Assembly (NCBI GenBank): GCA_000708835.1
Contig: DF236950.1
Span: 101,355-165,354, forward strand
Origin: Klebsormidium nitens
Lineage: Eukaryota; Streptophyta; Klebsormidiophyceae; Klebsormidiales; Klebsormidiaceae
DNA length: 64,000 nucleotides
Direction: 5' to 3'
Shown in pieces: positions 33,801-45,577 of this stretch (position 1 is the stretch's first letter; each line of letters begins with the position of its first letter). The translations under genes were made by a program, and so were the position numbers. A model generated the notes under the pieces. That model had not been told where the DNA came from. It searched no databases and was given only the letters and a program-made list of their open reading frames with translations.

Positions 33801-36743
33801 CTACCACGTGGATCTGAAAAGCCATCCGATTGGCTAAGAAATCTGGAAAGCCTTTTGCAACTTTTCGGTCGACGCCACCCTTACGTCGATTCGTAACCTG
33901 CTTTCATGCATTCACCCGACCGCTTTTCGATATCAGGGAATTCCTAGGAGAAGAGCACGGTGTGGACGGAAGCTTGCTCTTTTCATACACCGTTTATAAG
34001 GCCGAACTCCCCATACCATGCAAACTCTGTACCGGTTATAGGCTCCGGGGACTTTACTTGCGTGGTGTGCTCGAATAGGATGTAGAGCAGCCACGCCGAG
34101 AAGGCCAGCCAAAAGCCTATCAGCGTCATCATGTCCAGGAACGCCTGTGCCGGATGTCAGGACACGTGTCAGCCCGTGATCGAAATTCCTTCCTGAATCT
34201 ACATCCGGATCCTACCAGGGTTGAATCCATGAGGCATAAAAAGCTGCGAATGAGTCTTGAGGGGGAGGGGATCCGACATTAGACCATGTCTTCGCCCGCG
34301 CTGTTGAGATAAACATTCGAGTAGGAGAGGGCGTTTCGAAAGGAAGAACCTGGCAAGTGAAGTGGAGAGATAGGCAAAACAATTTGCGAACACCTATCAG
34401 CTAGGCTGAATCATCATATTACTCCCTGCTTCTCTATAGTCAACGTACTTCTGGAAGTATATCAAAAGCAATGGCGTTATTGGGGAGACCGCCTACCGGG
34501 ATGATTCCTATCAGAATGCGAAAGGCCTTTCGAGTCTCGCCGCCATTGGCCCCCACCACGAGAACCCTGACACGACGTCATAACGACAGAACTGTCAGCG
34601 ATTCTGAAACAAATCAGCAGCATTGCGAGAGAACCTCGGAGATGCCTTCCAACAACGTTTGCAGCACAAGTTCCAGAATATTTTCCCAGCGCCCTGCTTC
34701 TGATATTACTACCTGAGTCCGCGGGGATTGTCTTTTAACAGATTTGGCGAACATTGCAAGAGCGCAAGAATCCTGAAAGAGACCGTGTACCATACCTGAG
34801 GTACGGTGCCAGCCGGACAGCCACCAGCTTGTCGAGTATCCGGACGTCCGTGTAGAGCCATGCCGTGTTGACCAGGACGTCCGCAGCGAGCAGGGAGAAG
34901 AGCAGGATGAACAACTGGTTCAGGCGGTCCCGCCAAAAGTGACGGTGGCCCTCAAAAGATATGGGCAAGAAAACCTGCAAAATGGAAAAATGATAAGACG
35001 GCAGTTCAGGCGGCAAAAGAAGTCAACAGCCGCAGGGTGTCGCAGATCCTTTGTCAAAGGACCCCGTTTGAAGTCGATCGTCATTACTCAGTGGTTGTCA
35101 AAAGAAGGAAACGGACTGTTTGCAATAAATCTGACTGACATGACAAAGGCGATGTAGCCAATGCACGAAGCCAGTGGTGTCGGAAAGCAGTCAAAGTCAA
35201 TACATACAGCCTTGGCCGTTGGAATACCTCCAGCAACACTCTATCTTGGCTCCACAATCAGGACAAGGACAGCCTTCGAATGAAAAAGTTGAAACCATCA
35301 CTTGGAACAAAGACTCGTCCTGGCTGATGCTCAACTGTCAGGAGCACCTAGTCAAGAAACCCCGCTTCCGAGGATCAAATCGAGTTTGAACTACTGGATC
35401 CTCATGATCCCAACATCAGTAAATGGACGTATGAGTAGGGGCCAAGTCTCACTTGGAATGCCAGGACGCACAGCGAGACCAGCTCGAGCGCATTGAACGA
35501 CTTTGGCGGCAGGTATGGGAACCCCCCGAGCCAGTACTTTTTCGGGTCTCCGCAAGGGTGCGGAAACGGCTCCGCACACCAGCTTGGCACCTCCACGAAA
35601 TTGAGCCCTAGCAAGAGACAGAAGTTGGCGGTCCAGATGGGCGCGAGCGCGCCGCACCAGAAGTAGCGCTTTGCAGATCGGGAAAAGTGTGTGCTGTCGA
35701 GGAGCTCGATTGGAAGCCCGATGCCGTCCTCCGCTAGATCAACAAGGGCCGCAGCGCGCTCGACGCGGTCGGCAGAAGACAGCCCGCTCTTGCGCCGGCC
35801 TTTGGAAGCCTGGAAAAAGGCGATTGGCTTTCAGAAGTTGTTTGGTCTTGAAGAGGAAGCATCGCAGGACCTGAACCGTTCTATTGCTCTTTTGCGAGCA
35901 GATCTCAAAAGTCGTGAAAGTGAACGTGGATTTTCATCTCACAGTGTCCTGCTCTCCCCAAGCAATGGAGCCTTCAACTTCATATTTGCAGTGGGCATTG
36001 TGAGAAGGGCGAAAGGAATCAGTAGCTGTGAGGGTGGGTGGAAATCTAAGCATTTGAAGTATCTCTGCTTGGAACTACCGGGGCTACTTCACGATCTTGA
36101 AGAACGGTCTTCTTCTTCTTCACAAGCTGTTCAAACCTGATGTAGCAAGTTGAAAATAGTTGACACCCTTTCCAGACTAATTGCAGAAGGAACCGCTGTG
36201 GAGTCGGTTGTTAAGCAATCAGGAAGAAGCGGGGGGTCAGCTTCATGAGTATCCCAATAAACTGCTCAAAGGATTGCTAGGATGGAGGGGACCTTTCCAG
36301 TCAGTCCAGTGATGTTGCAGAATATTCGGGCCAACTTGGAAGTGCACAACTAGGTCCGCAGCTCAACACACAACAGTCCAAGTCGTGGATATGAAGCGTC
36401 CGGTCGCGTGTTTGAGCTGGAGGCTTCCTGATGCATGCAATTGGCTGCACAACCCATCAACGATCACGAGTAAGAAAGGCCTTCTTCTCAGTTCATTAAA
36501 TGACAAGCGTTGGCGCACCGTGATATAACTTTCTACCAGCTGGCGGCACGAACCTGTGCACCACCTCCACACAAGAACAACAGGACGAAGGATTCTCACC
36601 TGGGCGCGGCCAGCTGCATTGCGCATGCGAAACCCTCTCTTCTGTCCGTGACGAGCTGGTGCAGTGGGCCCTGCAGCAGAGATGCCTTCCGAGCTGGATG
36701 CAGGACGGGCATCTCCTAGGAGAGGCTCCTCAGACAATGCCAT
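27849..36743 (-). CDS. TPC1: Two-pore cation channel, TPC1-like (vacuolar)
   Basis: Fifteen-exon model of about 788 aa: 36743-36600, 35809-35453, 34974-34796, 34566-34497, 34144-34058, 33584-33452, 33062-33013, 32717-32589, 31903-31702, 31099-30958, 30556-30400, 29832-29586, 28911-28835, 28567-28467 and 28140-27849. All phases match. It is a voltage- and Ca2+-gated vacuolar cation channel by family. Landmarks: acidic dileucine EEPLL at residues 5-9, ALVDLAEDGIGLPIELLD, FLPISFEGHRHFW (domain I S2), pore I MFTAQNLPDFW, cytosolic EF-hands (372-383 and 413-424), EWIRYLLILCVLRLARV (domain II S4), pore II NNFNDYASGM, and last helix NVFIGFVFDAYYVE. Oddities: filter II reads NSSLF where Arabidopsis TPC1 has VMGNW; one S4 arginine is Cys570; EF-hand 1 has Arg at loop positions 3 and 5, while EF-hand 2 keeps Asp, Asp, Glu. 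It may be a divergent paralogue. The start at 36743 gives the family-like N-terminus. Confidence 0.93.
30000..30030. repeat. 7-bp microrepeat in TPC1-like intron
   Basis: The unit gggcaaa is repeated three times in tandem in the intron between exons 11 and 12 of the TPC1-like gene. Confidence 0.7.
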
Positions 36744-37355
36744 GACAGCAGTATCAGGCAATGCTGCGCATGAGAACCCTTCACAGAATGCATGATGCAC
36801 AATGCGGCCCCGGGGCCACATTGGCATCGATCAGGATTCTAATTGGGTCTGCGTTCATTCGGTCGCCGCGAAATGCTCCAAAAGCTCGCCTTGCAGACCA
36901 GTGGAGCTTGAAAATCCATCTTGCACAACTATTTTGCAGTCCATCACTAGGGTCCAGGTGAAATCACCGGTGGCAACCTGATTATTCCCCCCCCGGGACC
37001 CTGGCGACAACCTGGACCAGGGCTCATCAATACATGTAAATTTTCAAGCACGGACTCGGACTCGGAGATATCGTGCTGGGTTGAGGAACGTGCTCTGGCT
37101 GCAGTGGCGCCTCATGACAGTAAAGCAGTTCTGCATGACGGAGAATGGTTCAAGCACACATTTCTGGGTGAACAGCAGTGCATGAGAAGATCTTCAGGGA
37201 TGCCTGCGGCGCCTGCAAGCCACAAGAAGCAGCGGTCAGTTGAAAGAACCCAGCCGCAATGAAAGATAGATTGTCAAGAAAGTTTTTGCAAGGTCAGCCT
37301 GGGGACAGTGCACCGCGCTCCAAATTCCACATGTAGGCTACCAGGATCGACCGGC
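36744..37355. promoter_or_regulatory. Divergent promoter region, TPC1-like and Ycf20-like genes
   Basis: About 610 bp separates the two start codons. It probably holds both 5' UTRs and promoters. Core elements such as a clear TATA box are not obvious to me. It contains a near-palindromic stretch around 36975-37020, where ggtccaggt and acctggacc-like words recur. Confidence 0.45.
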
Positions 37356-38997
37356 ATGGCTGGTATCATAAGTTCCGCATTGAATGTAGATGTACGAGCT
37401 GCCCCGTGCAGCCCAATTCATATACAGCGGTGCTCGCCAGCAGCTGCCACCCTTTTTCCTTCTTTCTGCTCTGCTAACACTTGTGCAGCATATGGGCCTC
37501 TCCAAAGAAAAACTGGACCAGTGATTGAGCGGTGGCATGAAAGAAACAAACGTGTCGGATGGAGGCGACGGTCATTCGAAAGGAAAAGTAGAGGTGGCGC
37601 CACCCTCACGACGGCTGCACTGGATGATACACGGCTGGTGAGTATATTTGCCCTTTGTCTGTATGAGCAGAGCACCATAGCAGAAACTGGCATTGCTTTT
37701 GAGCAAGCGTATCAATTAAAATCACCGCAAGTCAGTGGAGTGCAGACGAGTACAACTTTTCCTAGATTCTTTTGTGCTCCTGAGTTCGCATTTCAGATTG
37801 TTGTGAGCTTGGCAAGGCTTTGCTGCTGCTTTTAGGACCACTTGATCAAGCGGCAATCACAGCGGCGGTTGGAACTCAATGTGACCCTTTGCAGATTGAC
37901 TTCCTGCGGACCATTCCTGACCGATCGAATGAGTACTTCAAACCGTTGTGGCGAAGGGGCATGTGAGTTTCTTGATATGTTCCAGATTGCGTGCCACATT
38001 CAAAGAACATCTACCACACAATCAATCATTTAGGCTCTTGTTTCAATTCTGCAGGGCGGTAGAAGTGCTCTTTGTCATGCTTCATAAGCTTCAGATTGGC
38101 CTGAGCTCATTAGACTGGGCTAGTGATTGAAAGCCACAACTCTCTTGAGCAGGTTGCAAACACCAAGATGTATCAAAAGGAGTAAGATGGGAAGACACTG
38201 ACAATCTCTGCCAAGTATATGGAGTCTTATGTTTCCTGCAGCTGGGGCGGCGTTTCGTTGTTTGGGGGTTTCTACATTGCAAACACCATCTCACTGTCCC
38301 TGGGGGCCAACAGTGTGAGTACATCCCATCTTAAGTGTCGCGACCCTTACGTGCTTTTGCGTCCACTTGATTAATGAGGTTCATAAGCACTAGTGGCAAC
38401 TATCTCCGCTGACAACATGTGGTGTCAGGCTTGTCCACTAACGACTCTGCATGCTCAAAAGGCATCAGGAGATTGGACACCTGTGTAGACAGATGACTCA
38501 CAGGGGTCAAGATGGATGCCCATCATGCGTCATTGAGCAAGTCTGGTTCTGGACTATGAATTGAAGAAAGCTTGTAACTGCAGGTGAATGATGTCATCGC
38601 TGCTGCAGTTTGCACATGGTTTACTGAGTACGTAACGAAGTATTACTACAGCAGGGAACGAGCGTAAGTTAGCTTGCCCTTCAGCCAACTGGGCCTCTCA
38701 AGTCCGCCAACCTTTCTTCCTCCTCGAAGCACTTCAACTCGTTTGGAAGTGTGTAGAAGATCTGCTGAAGTAATCTGAGGCTATCTCCAAAGTCTTTGAT
38801 TTCCCCTTGCTGCAAAAAGTACGTGTGGATCTCTATCAGCTGCTTTTTGATACGTGAGAATCTAAGCTCGTCTGTACACCACGGTTTATATCTGCTGTTT
38901 CTTCTGATGCAGGACGTTCCTTGACGCTTTGTTGAACGCATTCAAGATTGGTCTCCAGTATGGACTGTTTTGTGATGCCTTCAAGCTGGCAAGCTAG
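37356..38997 (+). CDS. Ycf20-like (DUF565) plastid protein
   Basis: Five-exon model of about 195 aa: 37356-37637, 37895-37962, 38242-38314, 38584-38663 and 38913-38997, ending in TAG. Introns are GT-AG. The C-terminal part matches nuclear Ycf20-like proteins: DDTRLIDFLRTIP, LFGGFYIANTIS, VNDVIAAAVCTWFTEYVTK, and the end NAFKIGLQYGLFCDAFKLAS, where LGLFLDAFK is the family hallmark. The first 50 or so residues are Ser/Ala/Cys/Pro-rich with few acids, as expected of a chloroplast transit peptide. Two hydrophobic segments suggest a thylakoid or envelope membrane protein. In Arabidopsis a Ycf20-like protein affects non-photochemical quenching (NPQ7); applying that here is inference. The start at 37356 is the first real ATG of the frame. 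The acceptor of exon 2 was chosen because it is the one preserving frame and the TRL-I motif. Confidence 0.85.
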
Positions 38998-39915
38998 CGG
39001 TTGATTGACCAGATTCTTGTTATGACCCCTCCAAGTGAGATCGCAAGATTTCTGCCGGCGGGTTGTAGATCAAAGGTAGACCATAAGTAGACCGCGGGGA
39101 GCTCGTAAACGCGGACAGGGATGTAACAAATTTCATATATATGTTCAAACTGGTCCGCGCAAGACTAAGATCTTATGCTTCGAATTCCAAGCCTGGACAC
39201 GGTGGTGACGTTTGATTGACACAAATCGCGAGTTTATCGTGCGGCCGTGGCTAGCCAGTGTAGTGGCACTCACTTGAACTTCGGAATGGTCTTCGAGTGC
39301 ATCTTGCATGACCAGCCAGAAAGCATGCACTCAGCTTTCAGGCTTGTGTTAGCCGTGACCTATTTTGGATTGACCATCATCAAATTGCCTTGTATAGTAT
39401 CGGGCATGCGACCGTCCGTAATTGTCTCATCGGTTTCCATATGCCAGTACAGGTATAAGTTCATGGCGGCCAGCATGCAATATGCTGGCATGCACACAAG
39501 CACTTGAAATACGGCTGGCCATACGGCTGGCCACTGCGTGTTTTGAGATTGATCGAAACTGACTCAGTAGGGCTTATAGTACATACGTACATATCTGCAG
39601 CCGCGTGTGGCTCCGCATTAGTGACTGGCGCCAAATTGTTATATATATATAGGATCGCATGCACCGTATCAATGACCGTATGCAAGCTTCTGAATCGCGT
39701 TGTGATCGTACCTGTTCACGTGCACTGCAGTGCACGTGATCATGCACATCATTGTCACTGATCGAGTCGATCGGATGTCACTGTGCTCATGCAGTCTCAC
39801 ATGTGGCTACCCAGGAGAACTGGCTGCGCGGCCTTGATTGGTGCCAATCCAGCATGCGCTTTCGCAAGGCCGCACGGCCAAGGACGACTAACGTTAATTG
39901 CGGGACTTCAGGTGA
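38998..39915. other. Convergent intergenic stretch, Ycf20-like and Rab3GAP2-like genes
   Basis: Noncoding by eye. It contains a 12-bp duplication (atacggctggcc, twice) near 39510-39535 and a perfect 24-bp palindrome at 39716-39739. A possible terminal exon of the Rab3GAP2-like gene lies at 39359-39270 (minus, 30 codons, frame-compatible, ending in TGA), but its acceptor is poor and I see no family motif in it. Confidence 0.45.
39716..39739. repeat. Perfect 24-bp palindrome with two CACGTG boxes
   Basis: The sequence tcacgtgcactg is followed directly by its exact reverse complement. Each arm contains CACGTG, the core G-box recognised by plant bHLH and bZIP factors. It lies downstream of two converging genes rather than in an obvious promoter, so a regulatory role is uncertain. 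Confidence 0.8.
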
Positions 39916-42777
39916 TCAATATCTTACTGTACAGATCCGTCCATCTGGACGAACAAGGCAAGCAGTGGCGAGCGAACTCTGTCGAAAGCCTCGATCCTCC
40001 AACTCCGTTGTCTTTAGGTCAACTGACCCGTGTAAAAGTCGACAACCATAGCCGCAGTCGCTGGCAGCCAGCTTCGGCCCGTATGGGACGGCCCAGACCT
40101 CAAGCACACCTCTCCGAGGAGCATAAATGGCCAAGCACAAGTCGACCTGCAGCCACGTAAGACATTGCGATCGGAAAGAGCTTGCGTTTGAAAGCAATTA
40201 CCGACTGTCAACAGTAACACAATCTTCGATTCGTGTTGGAAGCATCATTTCCGACAACGCAGAAGAATGTTCAAAGTTCTTCTTTGCTGTCTCGCAAAAC
40301 ACTTCATATCAAATTCAGCCCACCTTGGAGGATGAGAAACTTTGAAAGAAACGAAAATCCTCATCAGATCAATCAAATGATGGCCCCAACAACATCCTCC
40401 GACCGGTGCCCTCGTTCGAAGAGACCATGTGAAACGGCTTTTCACCATCCTCAAATCCAGGAGGACGGTTTTGCACCTCCTGCAAAAGAGCTCTTGGGTT
40501 TTGCACCAACTCCTTCAACGCTCAATAGAGTACGCTGAAACAACCCACCTGCTCTTGCCGCTCCTTCGCTGTCCACGCACATTGTGCGTCCCTGTAGCCT
40601 TTCCACACCCGCAGCACCACCTCCCCAAGGCCGTCTATCAGGCACACCCTCCCTAGACTGTCCACCACCGCGCCCAACGACCCCCGAGGAGCCATCCACA
40701 CTCTCAGCCCTTTCCGGGGGGGATCGTCCAGGCTCCCCGCAAGACTGGCCGGCACCCCCAGCATCCTTTCCGCCCGGTCCCTTTCCGCCAGAACCTCCGC
40801 CTGAATCTCGTTATGTTTCACCAATTCCGGTTGGTCATGAGCTGCCGGAGGCTCATCCTCTTGTCCTAAGTTTGCCTCACTCTCGAGGCTCTGAACCGTT
40901 TCCAGAGATCGTGAGGCTTTGATGCCCAGACTAGTTCTCAGCTTTTCCCGCAGGCCCAGGCCGGTGGTTAGCGACCCCAGACTCGCTGACCTCGCGCTGA
41001 CACTGGCCGCCAGCTGTCGCCCTAAGCCTGCCGGCCCTACGCTAACCATGTTTGCCGCCGCCGTGTTTACGCTGGCTGCCGCTGCACCCAGGTTATCAGC
41101 GACGGCCTTCTGCAGGCCTTGGAGGGGTATACTAGAAATAGTGGCAGTGATATTTACACCTGTTCCAGGCGCCGGACTAGCTTGCGGCCCCATGTCGCTA
41201 CCCGCCTCTCCGTCTGCCCTAACTGCCTGCCGGTTTCGCAGGTCGAAGAGCTTGGTCCCCATCTTTGGCTGGAGCGTCTTTCCCAGAGAGAGCACCGAAG
41301 ACGCCGAGGAATAGACGGCGCTTCCCACCTTCGTCGCAACGCCGGACGCTTTACTAAGCATGCTCTCCGCCTCCTCTTTTATCGGCGCGTCGTAGAAGGC
41401 GAGGGAGGGCTTTGCACCGACGACAACAACCGCATACACAGGCTCTTCAACAAACCCCCCCAGAAGGCTCCCCGGCCTGACCCCCATAATGACGGCATCG
41501 CTGACCGCATTCCATATCGCAAACTTCCACTTCAAGAACGGAAGGTATGCGCTTTTCCTCCGTTCGGAGACTGAAATGTCTGGGTTAGCCTCTGTGCTCT
41601 CACCACTGGGGGCTCCCGGTTGCGAGGACTGGCTTTCTGCGTTCGTGACAGTTGGCCGGCTTTGTTGCTCCCGAACAGGTGCGCCCTGACCCTTTCTCCG
41701 GCGAACGTGCGGCGCTTCTTGCTTCTTAGCGGGATCAAGAGAGCCCGTCCTCTCCATCGGGGCACCTTTCTGAATTTGCGAAGGGGAAGAGCCAGACGCG
41801 AGCTCTGGGGGTTCGTCCATCTTCAACACAGAGACCAAGTCGGACGCTTGCACGGCCACCAAAGCCCCAGGATAGACCACACTTAGTTCTTGCAGAGAGT
41901 CGCCGGCCGCCATTCCAGCAGTGGACGCCCGAAGGTGCAGGTTGACCACTGGAGCCCTGTGAAACCTCTGGCTGAGAATCAACGCAGTTTCTAGCCCCGA
42001 TGAGCTGGTTCTGACCTGAAAGAACCGGGCATAACCCAAAGAGGTCCCCAGGCAAAGCCAAGCCCGGAGAATGTTGATGTCGGAAGCCTCAGCCCCACTG
42101 TCGAGTCCTTCTGGAAGAGACAACCACTCCAAAGCAGTAACTGACTCGAGAGCCTCGCACTTGCTGTCGAGCGCCCAGATTTGACCCGATAAGTTGGGGC
42201 TATGTTTTGTCAGGTCCCGTGCCCCTTTGGATGTAATGCTGCCTGCAGAATCAGGGGTGGGCACCACAGCGAGACTGACAGTCCCTCCCTTTGCAAACGC
42301 AAGGATTGCAGGGCCCTGTTCCCTCTGAAGAAGGGATGCTTCCACCAATGGATCATCAAGCCAGCTTGCTAGCTTCCGATGTTTCCCTTGCCCATTAAGA
42401 TCTTCTGCCAATTGACCTTGGGAGGCTGCAATCCGGCCATCTTCCTCCCCCAAAAGATAAGTCCTTTCCGGTGGTCTATCAGTCCCTTCCGGTGTAATCC
42501 CCACCGTCTCTGTTCCCGAGGCCTCAAAACCCAGCCAACCGTCAGTGTCAGTTTCTGGTCTATTCTCCGCCTCAGCAGCAGCCTTCACATTCTGGTCGAA
42601 CGCTGCCCCACCACCCGCCCCTAGCTTTCTGTTCAAAAGGCCACTTGGGCCCACTACGTCAGAGGATGGGCCAGCCTTCTGATTGGAGGCCCTTCTATTC
42701 TCAAGCAGTTCCACGAGCAGTCCCGCATCAATCTTACCAGCTTCAGAGAGTGGGTCAGAGACGCCAGGCAAGGCCAT
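39916..42777 (-). CDS. Rab3GAP non-catalytic subunit-like protein (Rab3GAP2 N-terminal domain)
   Basis: Exon 1 is 42777-40549 and exon 2 begins at 40146, joined in phase by a GT-AG intron. Reading through to the stop at 39916 gives about 820 aa. If the donor TGTACA|GTAAGA at 39928 is used, a further exon exists. The protein matches the N-terminal domain of the Rab3GAP regulatory subunit (PF14655), a beta-propeller-like scaffold that acts with a catalytic subunit on Rab GTPases. Landmarks are WLCLGTSLGYARFFQVRT, FHRAPVVNLHLR, SVVYPGALVAV, KWKFAIWNAVSDAVIMG, VVVGAKPSLAFYDA, APRGSLGAVVDSLGRVCLID, VLRVWKGYRDAQ and, in exon 2, LAIYAPRRGVLEVWAVPYG. The 743-codon first exon includes long disordered inserts. 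The nearest ATG is 42777; the open frame extends a little upstream through GTG codons, so a missing 5' exon is possible. The C-terminus is unresolved. Confidence 0.85.
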
Positions 42778-43298
42778 AGCGACAGCTAGCACCTGTTCTA
42801 AAAAGTGCTTCTCGTGATCAGCTGCCTTCAGCTAGTCACTCCTATTCAGGTACAAATTAAATAGAAGGCAGGACTCAGGACTCCCGCAGGAGACACAATT
42901 GGAGAGACACAATTGGCAATGCTGGCGCTGCATGTGCAACTTCAAGCAGAGAGATTGGTTTACAGCTGCAGGTCTGTTCCTTCGAGCCTCCAGGCTCTTC
43001 GACGGCAGCGGCTTGCTTGCGTCGGCCGTCGACCAAAGCTGCCCGTCTCGTCGAATACGGTACTCCTTTTCTGGGGTTTGCGCATGAGCGATTGGGTTAG
43101 CGTATTAGGGTTGCAATCGAACAAAGCCAGCTCCCTCACTCAGGCTCAAGTCTAAGATCAATGCGGACGGCCGCCTATCCTTTTCTCTCCCCTCCGTCGT
43201 CAGTTGTGTCTCCATCATTGTCAGTCCATTTTGCGCACGGAGTGTAGCAACTGCCTTCTGTAGGTGGAAATATCCCGTTTTCAATTGGAGCATTCAGC
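42778..43298. promoter_or_regulatory. Divergent promoter region, Rab3GAP2-like and AIG1 genes
   Basis: About 520 bp separates two start codons facing away from each other. A short duplication, gagacacaattgg, occurs twice near 42890-42916. No TATA box or other core element is clear. Confidence 0.5.
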
Positions 43299-45577
43299 AT
43301 GGGTGGGACAGCAGCTGATGATATGGAGTGGGGAGACATCGAGGGGGACGACTCCAAAACCACCCTTGTATTGGTGAGCACTGTGGCCTTGACATTGTGT
43401 TGTTAAAGGGTGAAGGATGGATTGCCTTTTATTACAATTTTCCAGCAGGATGCGAGGTAGCGGATTGTTGGATTTATGCAACACTTTCACAAGCAGCCTC
43501 CTTTTATGTTGTTCGATGCTTTGTGGACATCCAGGGGCTTCAGTGTAAACTGTTGACTTGAACAGAAGGTGACGCCCAAGACAGCACAGAAGGTGTGAGC
43601 TCCGTACATCACAGCAACCTTTCCGAAGTTTATCAGTCCTAAAAGCTTGCAAATTATTCCTTACATCCAGAATTGAGTTTTTGCTTGGACTTGTCTTGAG
43701 AAACCCTCTCATTCCTGAGCCTGTTTTGAACAGATACAATTGTGTCTACAAGACTTCTGGGCTGGGCAGGAGCGTTTTCCTTAGTTCTTCAAACCCTTCC
43801 TCCTGAACCTTCTTCAGCGAGCATGCATTAAAGGGTTTCCCTTGTACCTTGCAACAGGTGGGGAGGACTGGCAATGGGAAGTCAGCCACAGGCAACTCCA
43901 TCCTTGGAATGTCTGCGTTCAAGTCTGCAAGGAAAGCTGCTGCCGTGACAAACACGTGCCAGCTCGAAACGATTGCTCGCGACGAAGGGGGCTATCTTGC
44001 AGTCATTGACACTCCAGGGCTCTTTGACTCATCTCTGCGGCCTGAAGAGTTGGAGTCCGAGATTAGCAACTGCATATCCCTCGCTCGTGAGGGCCTGCAC
44101 GGTAAGGTTTATACAGACCAGGTTGTACCGTGGCAAGTTACCAATCTTACATCGCTGGTTCTCCCAAAGCCTTTCAAACTCGTGAGAAAAGCATCAATGG
44201 AGGTATCAGGCTGCCAGGCTTCAACAGATAGTGCTTGAAGTGTCACAAATGTATGCTGGAGAGATAGGACAATAGGGTGGTACAGATTGAATGCTTTGTT
44301 TGGACTGGCTATCAACACATAAAATGTGAAACATTACAACTGATCTGCCTCGTGGCGGTAAGGAAGAGGATCCTGAGTTTGATCCATTTGATGCAGCGCT
44401 CATCATCGTTCTGTCGGTTAGGAACCGGTTCACCACAGAAGAGGTGGCGGCAATCACCAGCCTGGAGATGCTGTTTGGGCCGGAAGTCTTGAAGTACGCA
44501 ATTGTGCTGTTCACTGGGGGAGATGAACTGGAGGAAGATGAGACGACCCTCGAAGACTATCTGAACGGGGATGCAGGAGCGCAGCAGCTCAATGTGAGAG
44601 ACGCTGCCTGTACTTAGCCTGGGTTCTAGCCTCAAGCGGTATACAGAGACAGGCCTTCAAAGGAAACACGCATGAGGATGTAATTCAGCCATTGTTTTTC
44701 AGATGGTTTTCATTGCTGATATTGTAGTTGTAGAGATAGGAGGCCCTTGGGAAGTTTATGTTTGAGCAAATTGTTTTTGCTGCAGTCTTCAGCATTTCAG
44801 CCGATGTCATTAGGCCAAGCCTCTCTGTGTTTTTGGCTTGATGTCTATCCCATGTGCCAGAGCGTTCATTTGTTTGAGATAATATTCACCAAATCAGCGG
44901 GGTGTGTTGCCTCCAAAACAAAGCCAAACTGCTCCTCTCCTTCCGAACAGGACCTTCTTGTCAAGTGCGGCGGCCGCAAGGCCCTTTTCAACAACAAGAC
45001 CAAGGACCCGTCGAAACGTCAGCAGCAGAGGAACGCCCTACTGTCCCTGGTGGACAACGTTCTGGCGGAACACAGAGGCCAGCCATACACGCACGAGCTT
45101 TTCGCACGCGCTCAGGAGCTGGCGGCCGCTGCCAAGCGCGAGGCAGAGTTGAAACAGCAACTGACCGCGTCGCAGAGCGCGGAGATTGAGTCTGAGCGTT
45201 ACGTTGCATTGAAGGCCGAGTTTGAGGCGCTCAAGCTACAGCTCATCAAGGGGAATGAGGACCAAGTGCAAGTCATTTCGAGGATTGTGGAGGAGAATCT
45301 GAGGGCGACGGCACTGCTGGAGATGGAGGAGAAGATGGAGGAGCTGCGGCAGAGCTCGGCCAAGCGGGACCAAGAGGTGCTGAAGCTGAAGGAGGCGAAC
45401 GAGAAGGCGCAGCGCGAGCGGGACGAGATGGAGCAGCGGTGGCGCGAGGACCGGGAGAAGTTTGCGCGGGAGAAGCAGGCGTACGAGCGGGCGAAAGCGG
45501 AGGCGGAGCGGATGAAGAGAGAGTATGAGGAGGAGGTGCGGGCGCGGCGGGGCCGACTGGACTGCAGCATCTTGTGA
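43299..45577 (+). CDS. AIG1/GIMAP-family GTPase with coiled-coil tail and CaaX end
   Basis: Four-exon model of about 380 aa: 43299-43373, 43858-44101, 44397-44593 and 44951-45577, all GT-AG and in phase. The AIG1 GTPase domain (about residues 20-220) shows the P-loop GRTGNGKSATGNSILG (27-42), the G3 motif DTPGLFD (76-82), the AIG1 segment LHALIIVLSVRNRFTTEE, and a G4-like TGGDEL (146-151). It ends with the family word KCGGRKALFNNKT. From about residue 220 to 370 the protein is a highly charged coiled coil rich in Glu, Arg, Lys and Ala. The last four residues are CSIL, a CaaX box whose final Leu favours geranylgeranylation, so membrane anchoring is likely. Plant AIG1 proteins are linked to immunity and to endomembrane or ER functions; a role here is inference. 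The start at 43299 encodes a short acidic leader. Confidence 0.92.

Noticed and set aside
37308-37355. Upstream extension of the Ycf20-like frame
   Set aside because: It begins at GTG, not ATG. The ATG at 37356 gives a plausible transit peptide.
37842-37894. Alternative longer exon 2 of the Ycf20-like gene starting after TTTTAG
   Set aside because: The phase does not match exon 1. The acceptor at 37894 keeps frame and the family motif.
40584-41886. Several plus-strand frames of about 80-150 codons
   Set aside because: They lie opposite the first exon of the Rab3GAP2-like gene, whose minus-strand frame is 743 codons with conserved motifs.
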